From Thermogemmatispora aurantia (GTDB taxonomy: Bacteria; Chloroflexota; Ktedonobacteria; Ktedonobacterales; Ktedonobacteraceae), in the NCBI RefSeq assembly GCF_008974285.1, contig NZ_BKZV01000002.1, positions 62,001 to 126,000 on the forward strand: 64,000 bases of DNA, written 5' to 3'. Position 1 is the stretch's first letter, and every line of letters begins with the position of its first letter. Under the pieces are notes generated by a model, which saw only the letters and a list, made by a program, of their open reading frames with translations, made no database searches and was not told where the DNA came from. The position numbers were made by a program, and so were the translations under genes. Positions 25,587-34,581 of the stretch are shown here, piece after piece.

Positions 25587-25700
25587 ATGGTCTTTTCGCT
25601 TTGTTGAGACTGGGCCATTGTAGCGCGAATAGCGTGAATTGCTCTCTGGCTCCAGAGGGTACTTGCGGCCATTCTCCCAGTTCATCCACCCCTTGGAGTG

Positions 25701-25729
25701 AGTATAGCTGGCCCAGCGGGCCATGTCCA
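25701..25729 (-). promoter_or_regulatory. Sigma70-type promoter for the DesK/DesR-like pair
   Basis: On the minus strand TGGACA and TATACT, each 5/6 matches, are separated by 17 nt. The predicted start is near 25694. Confidence 0.6.
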
Positions 25730-25983
25730 GTGAAGACAATCATCAGACTGGTATGACATCTGTCAGGCGATTCTGGTGATTACCTCCACTACCGGCCTGG
25801 CCTCGCTCTCCCTATACTCGACCCATATGAGCGCTGCAAGCCCTGCCCGCTCTGACCCAAGGCAGTCGCAGCACAACAGCCAGGCCGGCCAGGGTTCCTT
25901 CCATCAAGCAGCAGTTCAGGCCTGCAAACACGAGCAAGAAGCGAGAGACTGGCGAAACGCCAAACAAAAAGGAGTCACTGCTC

Positions 25984-26733
25984 ATGACCATTCAGCCAGA
26001 GGTCCCGCGCTCCCACCCCCAGGCAACGGAGCGCGCCGTCATTCTCGACGTACAGGAAATTACCAAAACGTTGCCGTTGAGCCATGAAGAGCTTGCGATT
26101 CTCAAAGGCATCAGCTTCCAGATTTACAAGAGCGAGATTGTCGCGATCGTAGGGCCATCCGGGGCCGGCAAGAGCACTCTGCTGGGCATCATCGCCGGAC
26201 TGGATAGCCCGAGCGCGGGGCGGGTCTTGCTCAACGGTATGGATATTAGCCACCTGCGCGAGAGCCAGCTGGCCAGCGTACGCAATCGCAGCCTGGGCAT
26301 GGTCTTTCAGGCTTTCAACCTGATTCCCACCCTGACAGCTCAGGAGAACGTAGAGCTGCCGCTCTATACCGGCAAGCACCGGGGATCGCCAGCGACGCGC
26401 GCCCGCGAGCTGCTCACGCTCGTTGGCCTCGAACAGCGTCTTCACCACCGCCCCAACCAGCTGTCTGGTGGCGAGCAGCAGCGTGTCGCTCTGGCTCGTG
26501 CCCTGGCCTGCGATCCGGCGCTGATCATCGCCGATGAGCCGACGGGCAACCTTGATGCTCGTAATAGCGAGCACGTTCTTCAGCTGATCCTGCAGCTGCG
26601 CTCAACAATCGGTAAGACCTTTATCATCGCGACTCACGACCCGCTGGTCGCTTCTCTGGCCGACCGCACGATACGCATCGTCGACGGCCAGATCGCGGCC
26701 ATTGAGGCGACCCACTCTGTAGTCACCCAGTAA
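25984..26733 (+). CDS. ABC transporter ATP-binding protein (LolD/MacB family)
   Basis: This 249-residue protein has Walker [11 protein letters not shown]-loop [16 protein letters not shown], signature [15 protein letters not shown], Walker [13 protein letters not shown] and H-loop ATHD. The [17 protein letters not shown] stretch is typical of the LolD/MacB/FtsE-like ATPases that power mechanotransmission rather than substrate import. AAAGGAG precedes the ATG by 10 nt. The FtsX-type permease begins 49 nt downstream. It is divergent from the DesK/DesR-like kinase pair, a frequent arrangement for stress-induced exporters, so regulation by that pair is plausible. Confidence 0.95.
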   Translation: MTIQPEVPRSHPQATERAVILDVQEITKTLPLSHEELAILKGISFQIYKSEIVAIVGPSGAGKSTLLGIIAGLDSPSAGRVLLNGMDISHLRESQLASVRNRSLGMVFQAFNLIPTLTAQENVELPLYTGKHRGSPATRARELLTLVGLEQRLHHRPNQLSGGEQQRVALARALACDPALIIADEPTGNLDARNSEHVLQLILQLRSTIGKTFIIATHDPLVASLADRTIRIVDGQIAAIEATHSVVTQ

Positions 26734-26782
26734 GCGCTAACGGCTCTCGACTGTAACTATAGCTAAGAAGCGAGCAATAGAG

Positions 26783-29503
26783 ATGAAAGCCTCTTTCTAC
26801 CTGCACTATAGCGGACGGTCTCTGTTACGCAGCGGTCAGCACAGTTTTCTGGCCATCCTTTGCATCGCAGTGGGGGTCATGGCCATTGTCTCTCTGCAGC
26901 TCGTCGGCTCTATGCTGCAGCACTCGCTGGCCGACAGCGCACGCGACGCCACCGGCGGCGATATCGCCATCAACGCCTCCGGCGCGCCACTCAGGCCCAC
27001 CGATCTCAGCTTTTTCGACCAGCTCAAAGAGCAGGGACTCATCAGCAGCTATACAGCGGTTATCGGCGCCAACGGGTCCCTGAGCAACCAGACGGCCATA
27101 ACCCAGACGTTTCCAGTGGAGGCCGTTAATCCTGCAAGCTTCCCCCTGGTCTCGCCTCCACAGTTCCGCGCGCCGAGCGGGGCCACGCTGCACAGCGCGC
27201 TTGAGGGTCATCAGGTTGTCGTCACTGAGCAGTTTCTGACGCTCTACCATAAGCAGCTCAACGAGCGCTTCCCTCTCTACGTGAAGAGCCTCAGTGGAGC
27301 CGGCGAGACGCTGACGGTGACGATCGCCGGAGTAATCGCCAACAGCGGGAGCTTCGCCCAGGCCGGCAATCTGGTGCTTCTGTCGCAACAAACCTACCTG
27401 GCTGCCAGATCTGCAGCCCTGGCCACCTATACCCTGATCGACCTCACTACCAGCTCACAGGCCCAAACGGCGCGCGCCGTGGCGGCGATTAACCGGCGTT
27501 TCCCGCTGGTCAGTGTGCAGACAGCCAGCGATCTCTTCAAGGCCCAGCAGTCGTCAATTGACCAGATCAGCCAATTCCTGAAAATCGCTGGCCTGCTGGC
27601 GCTGCTCATTGGCGGCGTGGGCATCGTGAACACGATGCAGGTGCTGCTCTCACGCCGCCGGACCGAGATCGCCATGCTCAAGACAGTTGGCTACCGCCGC
27701 CGCGATCTCTACCTCCTCTTCGGCCTGGAGGCCGGCCTGCTCGGCCTCGGTGGCGGTCTGCTGGGAGCGCTTGCCGCTACCGGTGTGAGTTACCTGACCC
27801 ATCAGCTGCTCCAGAGCCTCGGGATCAGCCTGCCATTTCTGCTCAATTATAGCATTATCGCCTCCGGTCTGCTCACTGGCACCGTGACAGCTCTGATCTT
27901 CGGACTGCTGCCGATCGCCCAGGCGGCCTCCATTCGCCCGCTACAGGTCCTGCGCGAAAGCGAGATGCAGGGTCGCCATCGTCGTGGTCTGACGCTCGCA
28001 ATGCTCTTTTTACTCTCCTTGCTCTTCTGTTTGCTAGCGAGCGTGATCCTGGAGAACAACTACGTGCTCGCCGTTGGCGTGACTTACGGCACCTTTGCCT
28101 GTCTGCTCTTGCTAGGCGGTCTTTTCAGCACTCTGCTAGGGCTGATCAGCAGGCTGCCGGTACCTGAGAAGCTGCACCCGCTGCTGATCCTGCTGGCGCT
28201 GGCTGGCCTGGTGAGCGCTCTGGTCATCCTTCCGCTCCTCCCCATGTTCAGCTTCTTGCTACTGGCACTCGCATTGCTGGGGCTGGCCCTCCCCTGGCTG
28301 CCGCCCTCCTGGAAAATCTCCCTCAAGATGGCGCTGCGCAACATCGGGCGGCGGCGCGCGCGTGTCACGGCAACTGTCCTGGCGCTCTTTATCGGCGTCT
28401 ATGGGGTCGGCCTCGATATTGGCCTGGGCCAGGATCTCCAGGAGCGCGTCAGCAGCGTCCTGAGCCAGCAGCAGCCCTACAACCTGGTGGTAACCACCAG
28501 TGGCAGCGACAGTACACGCCTTGCCGCCCATTTGCATAGTATTCCGGGCCTCAGCGCCAGCCGTGTGAACCTCTTCAGCCAGACACTGCCCGTGGCCATC
28601 AACGGGCGTCCAGCACAAGGGCAGATGCCTGGTGGCGACTATGGCCAGCAAGATCGCGCCATACTGGGCGGCCTCGAAGGGTTCGATCTCACCCACAGCC
28701 AGCCGACGCTCACCCTGATCGCTGGCCGTAACCTCAGCGCCCGTGACGCCAACAGCAACAATATCCTCATCAGCACAATTCTGACCCGCGCCGGCTGGTC
28801 CGGGCTGAATCTGCGGCCCGGGGATACCATTACCTTCACTAGCCTCGATGGCCAGAGCATCAGAACGGCCCACATCGTCGGGGTCTTCTCGATCGCCAGC
28901 AGCTACCAGACCCTGGGGAAAGTTCTGGCCCCGGCCTCCTTTGTGGCCTCCTTAAGCCCACAACAGGCCAACAGAACTGCCGTCTTCTACCTGAAGGTGC
29001 CCACTACTGGCATCGTGGCTGCTCTGCAGGCCATTAACCAGATCGCGCCCAACGCAGCGGCGCAGAATCTGACCGATGGCGCTCTGGCCTTTCTGCAGGT
29101 GGTGAAGCAGATCACGCTAGTCCTGTTGGCTCTGGCTTTGCTCTCGCTGCTGGCCGGGGTCCTCATCATCGCCAATGCGGTAGCTCTGGCCATGCTGGAA
29201 CGGCGGCGCGAGCTAGGGATTCTCAAGGCAGTAGGCTATACGGCCAGAAGTCTGCTCGGCCAGATAGCTATCGAGTACGCTGTCGCTGGCGGTCTTGGCT
29301 CCTCTATGGCGGCTCTCCTGGCTGCTGGCGGGGTAATCCTCTTCAGCAAAGTGCTCTTTAACAGCAACCTCATCCTTAGCATGGAGCCAGGTGTGATGGC
29401 TGGCTTGGTCGTTATGCCGCTACTCCTGGCCGCCAGCACGGCGGCCCTGGTCGCCTGGCAGGCTGTGCGCGTACGCCCGTTGATCGTGCTGCGCTACGAA
29501 TGA
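26783..29503 (+). CDS. FtsX/MacB-like ABC permease with two permease units
   Basis: This 906-residue protein has an N-terminal helix (about 18-40), an extracytoplasmic MacB-PCD-like domain (to about 255) and three helices of a first FtsX domain (about 265-385, with RRRTEIAMLKTVGYRRRD). A block of extra helices sits in the middle (400-500). A second unit with its own periplasmic domain (530-770) and FtsX domain (ERRRELGILKAVGYTARS) follows. The two coupling-helix motifs are those contacting the ATPase. Ten helices in one chain means a single polypeptide may act as the whole transmembrane dimer. Likely substrates are lipoproteins, peptides or antimicrobials. Confidence 0.92.
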   Translation: MKASFYLHYSGRSLLRSGQHSFLAILCIAVGVMAIVSLQLVGSMLQHSLADSARDATGGDIAINASGAPLRPTDLSFFDQLKEQGLISSYTAVIGANGSLSNQTAITQTFPVEAVNPASFPLVSPPQFRAPSGATLHSALEGHQVVVTEQFLTLYHKQLNERFPLYVKSLSGAGETLTVTIAGVIANSGSFAQAGNLVLLSQQTYLAARSAALATYTLIDLTTSSQAQTARAVAAINRRFPLVSVQTASDLFKAQQSSIDQISQFLKIAGLLALLIGGVGIVNTMQVLLSRRRTEIAMLKTVGYRRRDLYLLFGLEAGLLGLGGGLLGALAATGVSYLTHQLLQSLGISLPFLLNYSIIASGLLTGTVTALIFGLLPIAQAASIRPLQVLRESEMQGRHRRGLTLAMLFLLSLLFCLLASVILENNYVLAVGVTYGTFACLLLLGGLFSTLLGLISRLPVPEKLHPLLILLALAGLVSALVILPLLPMFSFLLLALALLGLALPWLPPSWKISLKMALRNIGRRRARVTATVLALFIGVYGVGLDIGLGQDLQERVSSVLSQQQPYNLVVTTSGSDSTRLAAHLHSIPGLSASRVNLFSQTLPVAINGRPAQGQMPGGDYGQQDRAILGGLEGFDLTHSQPTLTLIAGRNLSARDANSNNILISTILTRAGWSGLNLRPGDTITFTSLDGQSIRTAHIVGVFSIASSYQTLGKVLAPASFVASLSPQQANRTAVFYLKVPTTGIVAALQAINQIAPNAAAQNLTDGALAFLQVVKQITLVLLALALLSLLAGVLIIANAVALAMLERRRELGILKAVGYTARSLLGQIAIEYAVAGGLGSSMAALLAAGGVILFSKVLFNSNLILSMEPGVMAGLVVMPLLLAASTAALVAWQAVRVRPLIVLRYE

Positions 29504-29525
29504 GGGCCTCCCGGACCAGGGCAAG

Positions 29526-29583
29526 CGAGCAAAAGCCACTCTCCCTTTAGAGAAAAGGCGGGAGTGGCTTTTGCTCGTTTTTT
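29526..29583 (+). terminator. Strong intrinsic terminator of the ABC exporter operon
   Basis: CGAGCAAAAGCCACTC pairs perfectly with GAGTGGCTTTTGCTCG (16 bp), followed by six Ts. Confidence 0.85.
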
Positions 29584-29759
29584 CAGCTGTTTCCTTCTTT
29601 AGCTGTAAGAGCCAAGCACAATGGAGATGGCCAGGCTCCCCCAGTCTTCCGTCCTCACTCCGTACTGCTCACATTCACCCTAGAGAATTCTTCCCCTCCA
29701 ACGTTCTCTTGCTAGCAGACACCTTTGCCTATCTTTCCTTGTGACAGGAGGCTTCTACC

Positions 29760-31163
29760 ATGCAATCCAACTTTCGCTTCTGCCCAAACTGCGGTGTCCC
29801 ATTGCAAGAACAGCAGGCTTTCTGCTCAATGTGCGGTGCTGTCCTCAGTACGGAAACTGGCGAACCTACCCATTCTTCTGGAGCGGGGGAATCAGCCGGA
29901 TCTTCCGAGTCGATAGAGAGGACCGTTGTGTCATCGCTGCCCCCACCAGCTCCTCCCTCCCATCCACCCACCTGGCCGCCTGCTCTTCCCCTCAATCAAC
30001 AGCCGCCCAACGCCGGCCCGCAGCAAGCAGCCTTGGGCCAACGACAGCCGGGCTATATGCCCCCTCCCCCCACTCCCTCCTACGGTCAGCAAGGAGCCAT
30101 GCCTCCACCTCAGCCAGGCAATGTTCCCCCCCCTTACGCTCGCCCACAGCGGAACGCCAGTCGCGGCGTCATCACCGGTCTCAGTTGTAGCGTGCTATTG
30201 ATTATCTCGCTGATCGTGGTTGTCTGTGGGGCCTTGAGCCTGGGCGGTTACCTCCTCCTGCGCAACTTCGCGAGCACCGGCGCCACCAGCTCCTCTTCTT
30301 ACAGCAGCGGCACCAGCGGGAGCACTACGCTCCATTCCAACACGCCAACCAGCATCCCGACCCGCACCTTCCCTGTGAACGGCACCTTGACCTACTCCTC
30401 CATCACGATCACCGTCGTAAATGTTCAACTGGCCAGCAGCTTCCCCGACGACCTCAATGCCACCAATAGTGCGACTCTCTTGCGCGTCCTCCTCAAGGAG
30501 AACAACGGGACCAATGACTTTGCCTCTTATTCCTATAATGAGATTGCTCGCCTGATTCTTCCCGATCAAACGAGCGTTGCCCCAAACGCCCTACAATATG
30601 GCGGGGCCCCGCAACCCAGCTCGACCCGCACCAACTGGCTTGATTTCCCCGTTCCCAACAATGTGGATGTGAGCCATACGCTTCTGCGCCTGGGAGCCCC
30701 TACCGAAGCGACTATGGACATTCCTCTCCAGAACAAGCCCGATCTCACGAAATACGATCCCTCTACCACCAGGCCAACCAACGCCCAGACCACCTACGCC
30801 GGCCTGAAATGGACGGTCACGGAAACCAGCGTGAGCTGGAGCGCTCAAGGCAAGCAAGCCGATAGCGGAAAACGCTTCCTGACCTTAAGCTTCCGCATCG
30901 ATAACCTGTCCAACCAGGATGTCGGCTTCAACGCCGATGATTTTATGCGCCTTCAGGTCGGCAGCGATCGTTTCCCGCCTACAGCGAATACCCTCCACAT
31001 GATCGTTAAGGCAGGAACCACTAACCAGACTGGCGATGTTATCTTCACTCTACCGGAAGGAACAACGGCTTGTACAGTGATTATGATGCAGAGCGATCTT
31101 CTTCCCAATAGCCAGGAGGCGCAGATTCCGCTCCAGCTCAGCTCTAACAAAACTTCAGCTTAG
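29760..31163 (+). CDS. Zinc-ribbon membrane protein with DUF4352-like extracellular domain
   Basis: This 467-residue protein begins with a zinc ribbon (FCPNCGVPL then FCSMCGAVL; four Cys at about 8, 11, 22 and 25). A Pro/Gln/Ser-rich disordered linker runs to about 135, and one transmembrane helix (VLLIISLIVVVCGALSLGGYLLL) follows. A Ser/Thr-rich stalk then leads to two beta-sandwich segments resembling DUF4352 (about 200-330 and 340-460). The zinc ribbon is predicted cytoplasmic and the beta domains outside. Such proteins are common in Chloroflexota and Actinomycetota, with unknown function. AGGAGG lies 7 nt before the ATG. Confidence 0.8.
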   Translation: MQSNFRFCPNCGVPLQEQQAFCSMCGAVLSTETGEPTHSSGAGESAGSSESIERTVVSSLPPPAPPSHPPTWPPALPLNQQPPNAGPQQAALGQRQPGYMPPPPTPSYGQQGAMPPPQPGNVPPPYARPQRNASRGVITGLSCSVLLIISLIVVVCGALSLGGYLLLRNFASTGATSSSSYSSGTSGSTTLHSNTPTSIPTRTFPVNGTLTYSSITITVVNVQLASSFPDDLNATNSATLLRVLLKENNGTNDFASYSYNEIARLILPDQTSVAPNALQYGGAPQPSSTRTNWLDFPVPNNVDVSHTLLRLGAPTEATMDIPLQNKPDLTKYDPSTTRPTNAQTTYAGLKWTVTETSVSWSAQGKQADSGKRFLTLSFRIDNLSNQDVGFNADDFMRLQVGSDRFPPTANTLHMIVKAGTTNQTGDVIFTLPEGTTACTVIMMQSDLLPNSQEAQIPLQLSSNKTSA

Positions 31164-31224
31164 CTGAAGCGCCCGGGCGAGACACTGACCCAAGCGGCGG
31201 GCCTCTCGATCCCTCTGACCAACG

Positions 31225-31276
31225 TCATCCGTTTCAGACACAGGACTACCCGGCTCCAGCGATCCTGAAACGGATG
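31225..31276. other. Perfect 12-bp inverted repeat between convergent genes
   Basis: CATCCGTTTCAG pairs with CTGAAACGGATG across a 27-nt loop, followed by TCTTGTCT. It may be a weak terminator. The remaining 31164-31553 holds no recognisable gene. Confidence 0.4.
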
Positions 31277-31553
31277 TCTTGTCTATCCCTGCGCTGGATG
31301 CGTCCGCCCCATCCTACTCCTTGCCTGTGGGACTCTCTTCCTCCCTTCCTCTCTCACCCGCCTCCCCCAGCAGCAGATCACGTGAAAGAGACGCCGACAG
31401 TTCTCCATCACCAGCCCAGGGAAAAGCGCCAACAGCCGAGAGAGATGGCATCATCGACAAGTATTTCTCTCAGGTGAACAGAATTGGTCGAACAGGCAGC
31501 CTGAAAGCCGGCCACAGTAGCCGTTCGGGCCGTCAGAGAGGGAAAGAGCCATC

Positions 31554-32789
31554 TCACCAGAGCAGACGACAGAAGATGGCTTTGAGATAGAGGGTCTCGG
31601 GCATAGCCAGCCTGACCGGATGATCGCAGCTGTGGGTCAGCACTTCCAACACCTGCACCTCGCGGTCAAGGGCGCGAGCCGCCAGCGAGAGCGTTCCCGA
31701 CAGATCGTCCAGGCCGATCACTCCCGAGCAGGAGCAGCTCAGCAGGATACCGGCGGGACGCAGCACGCTCATGCCCAGCATGTTCAAGCGGCGATAGGCC
31801 CGCAGGGCCTGCGACCTCGCTCCCTGGTTGCGCGCAAAGGCCGGCGGATCAAGTACCACGATATCGAAGCGCTCGCCACGCGCCCGGACCTCCTCCAGGT
31901 AGGCAAAGACATCAGCGACGACAAAGGCATGCTGATCAGCATCCAGCCCATTGAGGGCGAAGTGGCGCCGGGCCGCCTCCATTGCCGACTGCGAGCTATC
32001 AACGCTGGTGACCCGCACCCGCCCATCGCTCAGGGCAGCGACCAGCGAAAAGCCACCGGTATAGGAGAAGCAATTGAGCACGCGCGCCACGCCCTCGGGC
32101 GCCAGTTCCGCGACCACAGCCCGCACATACTTGGCCAGCGCTGCTCGCTTGTCCCGCTGATCAAGAAAGAAGCCAGTTTTTTGACCACGCCAGGGATCAA
32201 TCAGGTAGCGCACACCGTTTTCGCGCCCTTCCACCTCCGGGGGCACCTCGCCGGCCAGCAAGCGCGGCTCCTCCAGCGCCAGCCCCTCACGACGCCGCGC
32301 CTGGCTATCGTTCCGCAGAAGTAGACCACGTGCTCCCGTCTCTTCGAGCAGAGGCTCCACCAGCAGGGGCAAAAGGCGCTCCATGCCGAGCGTGTGCACC
32401 TGAGCCACCAGAACCTCAGCATAGCGATCGACGATCAGACCGGGCAGGCCGTCGCCTTCTGAATGGATCAGCCGATAGATGTTGGTGACAGCAGGATCGA
32501 AGACACGGCGTAGCTCCTGAGCGCGGCGGATGCGTCGGCGCAGCAACGCAGCATCGATCGGCTCCTCACGACGCGTCAGCAGGCGGATCGCGATATCGGT
32601 GTGAGGATGATAATAGCCGCGCCCGAGGAACTGCCCCGAGGCCGAGCGCACCTCAACCAGCCCGCCCGGTTCGACCTCGCGCGGCACCTGCTGCAAGGCT
32701 CCCGAGAAGACCCAGAGATGCCCGTTGAGCAGCGGCTCCTCGCGTTGCGGCTTCAAACGTACCTGTGGATAGACGGTAGTAGTAGACAT
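31554..32789 (-). CDS. RlmI-like class I rRNA large-subunit methyltransferase (PUA-SAM)
   Basis: This protein of about 411 residues has an N-terminal PUA domain (LNGHLWVFSGAL, GLVEVRSASGQFLGRGYY), a central EEHEA-like domain (YRLIHSEGDGLPGLIVDRYAEV) and a C-terminal Rossmann methyltransferase. The last has VLNCFSYTGGFSL, TSVDSSQSAMEAA, VVLDPPAFARN and the catalytic-cysteine segment LLSCSCSG. RlmI makes m5C in 23S rRNA; other members of this PUA-SAM group modify nearby positions. The start 32789 (MSTTTVYPQ) is preferred to 32834. It is the last gene of the siroheme/sulfite reductase run but shares no pathway with it. Confidence 0.88.
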   Translation of the reverse strand: MSTTTVYPQVRLKPQREEPLLNGHLWVFSGALQQVPREVEPGGLVEVRSASGQFLGRGYYHPHTDIAIRLLTRREEPIDAALLRRRIRRAQELRRVFDPAVTNIYRLIHSEGDGLPGLIVDRYAEVLVAQVHTLGMERLLPLLVEPLLEETGARGLLLRNDSQARRREGLALEEPRLLAGEVPPEVEGRENGVRYLIDPWRGQKTGFFLDQRDKRAALAKYVRAVVAELAPEGVARVLNCFSYTGGFSLVAALSDGRVRVTSVDSSQSAMEAARRHFALNGLDADQHAFVVADVFAYLEEVRARGERFDIVVLDPPAFARNQGARSQALRAYRRLNMLGMSVLRPAGILLSCSCSGVIGLDDLSGTLSLAARALDREVQVLEVLTHSCDHPVRLAMPETLYLKAIFCRLLW

Positions 32790-32859
32790 CGACAGTGGCC
32801 AGCCCCTTGCCTGCCGGCAGCCTCGCCTCATCACATCTCAGCCAGGCAGACCACCGGCC

Positions 32860-33696
32860 CTACTCGTCGGCCATTATAGCATACGGATCATCGGTGGCAA
32901 GGGGAGCCGTCCCCTCTCCTCGGAACCAGGCCAGCACCTCGCGCAGGCGCACCACCTCACCGACCACGATGACCGCCGGCGCTCGTATGCCCGCCTCAGC
33001 AGCGCGCCCAGCAATCTCGGCCAGTCTGTCCTCAACCGAGCGCTGCTGGGGCAGCGTCCCCCACTCGATCACCAGGGCCGGAGTCGCAGGGTCGAGTCCC
33101 CCGGCCTGCAGCTCAGCCACAATCTGCGGCAGCGTCTTCACGCCCATCAAAATCACCAGTGTCCCCCCGACACGCGCCAGCGTGCGCCAATCCACCGCGC
33201 TCGCCTCAGTGCCACGCTCCTTGTGGCCGGTCACAATGGTCACCAGCGAGGCCAGGCCACGATGAGTGACCGGCACCCCCGCGTAGGCCGGCACAGCCAG
33301 GGCGGCACTTACTCCCGGCACCACCTCGAAGGGGATTCCAGCCTGCGCCAGCGCTTCTGCCTCCTCACCACCACGCCCAAAGACAAAAGGATCGCCACCC
33401 TTCAGACGTACCACCAGGCGCCCACGGCGAGCCTGCTCGATCAACAGGCGATTGATTTCCGCCTGGGGTAGCTGATGGCAACCTGGTCGCTTCCCCGCAA
33501 AGATCAGCTCGGCCCCAGGGCGGACCTCGGCTAACAGCTCGGGGGCAACGAGGCGATCATAAATCACCACATCGGCGGCGCGCAGGCAGCGCAAGCCCTT
33601 CACAGTGATCAAATCGGGCGCCCCGGGACCAGCACCCACCAGATAGACCTTGCCACGCTCCAACGCTGCCCCTGGCTGCTCAAACTTCTCGCTCAT
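32860..33696 (-). CDS. cobA: Uroporphyrinogen-III C-methyltransferase
   Basis: This 278-residue SUMT has VYLVGAGPGAPDLITVKG, YDRLVAPE, RLKGGDPFVFGRGGEEAE and PGVSAALAVPAYAGVPVTHRG, all family signatures. It methylates uroporphyrinogen III at C2 and C7 with SAM to make precorrin-2, feeding siroheme here. Start 33696 (MSEKFEQPG) has GGAGGGAG upstream; the reading to 33786 lies inside the preceding gene. It begins 16 nt after the precorrin-2 dehydrogenase. The uroporphyrinogen-III synthase (hemD) is in the heme operon 10 kb away. Confidence 0.95.
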   Translation of the reverse strand: MSEKFEQPGAALERGKVYLVGAGPGAPDLITVKGLRCLRAADVVIYDRLVAPELLAEVRPGAELIFAGKRPGCHQLPQAEINRLLIEQARRGRLVVRLKGGDPFVFGRGGEEAEALAQAGIPFEVVPGVSAALAVPAYAGVPVTHRGLASLVTIVTGHKERGTEASAVDWRTLARVGGTLVILMGVKTLPQIVAELQAGGLDPATPALVIEWGTLPQQRSVEDRLAEIAGRAAEAGIRAPAVIVVGEVVRLREVLAWFRGEGTAPLATDDPYAIMADE

Positions 33697-33712
33697 CCAT
33701 CTCCCTCCTCCC

Positions 33713-34423
33713 CTATGAAGCCAGTGAGCGCTCATCAATGGCGCCGGCGCCACCCTCCTCGAACGAGCGAGGCACCTCCACGCCATACTGGCGCAACAGC
33801 TCCGCCGTCAGAGCGCGGGCTGCGGCCTCGGCACCGGCCTCCAGATGAGCCAGCACCGGCGAGCGGTAGAACTCCTGAAAGAAGGCATCGCGCCGCTCAT
33901 AGGTGACCCCCTGGGTACGCAGCAAAGCCCGCGCCTCCGCCGCCAGGCGTAAGAAGGCCCCATAGGCCCGGGAAAAGTGCTGCTCCAGCTCCTGGCGGAT
34001 CAGCTTCGCCAGGCCCGGGCTGACCCCTTCCGTCGAGACCGCCACCGTCAGGGGATCGCGGCGCAGAATTGAAGGCGTGATGAAATTGCAGCGCTCGGGC
34101 AGATCAACAATATTGAGCAACTGCTCACGCTGCTGGGCCTCGCTCCAGACGGCCTCTACCAGCTCCGGCTCGCGCGTCGTGGCGATCACCACAAACGCCC
34201 CCTCCAGGTCACCGGATTGATAGGGGCGCCGCCGCATCTCTAGCTGTCCCCCCACCTCCTGAGCCACCTGCTCCAGCTCCGCGCACCACTCAGGAGCAAT
34301 CACGCAGACTTGCGCCCCACAGGCGGCGAAAGCCTGGACCTTCTCCGCCGCAATGCGATCGCCCCCGATCACCACCACGCGCCGACCGCGCACATCGAGC
34401 ATAATCGGATAATAGTTCGGCAT
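33713..34423 (-). CDS. Precorrin-2 dehydrogenase/sirohydrochlorin ferrochelatase (CysG N-terminal type)
   Basis: This protein of about 236 residues has an NAD-binding Rossmann start (VVVIGGDRIAAEKVQAF), the ATTREPE and NIVDLPERCNFITPSILRRDPLTVAVSTEGVSPGLAKLIR stretches diagnostic of SirC/Met8p, and a C-terminal helical domain. It oxidises precorrin-2 to sirohydrochlorin; bifunctional members also insert iron. Start 34423 (MPNYYPIML) fits the family; GTG 34465 would add 14 residues and has a poorer fit. It lies between the sulfite reductase and cobA, giving siroheme synthesis next to its consumer. Confidence 0.93.
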   Translation of the reverse strand: MPNYYPIMLDVRGRRVVVIGGDRIAAEKVQAFAACGAQVCVIAPEWCAELEQVAQEVGGQLEMRRRPYQSGDLEGAFVVIATTREPELVEAVWSEAQQREQLLNIVDLPERCNFITPSILRRDPLTVAVSTEGVSPGLAKLIRQELEQHFSRAYGAFLRLAAEARALLRTQGVTYERRDAFFQEFYRSPVLAHLEAGAEAAARALTAELLRQYGVEVPRSFEEGGAGAIDERSLAS

Positions 34424-34581
34424 CTCGGTTGCCGTTCCTCCCTGCGCTCTCTCTCGTTCGCTCACACGCTCAAAGTGACACTGTTCTCTCTGTTGCCCAG
34501 TCCCCCATCCCTCACTCCGCTCGGTTCAGCCCCCATACACAGCGCGCCTGCCTCCCCTGGAAGAGCAGCAGGCGCGCACGC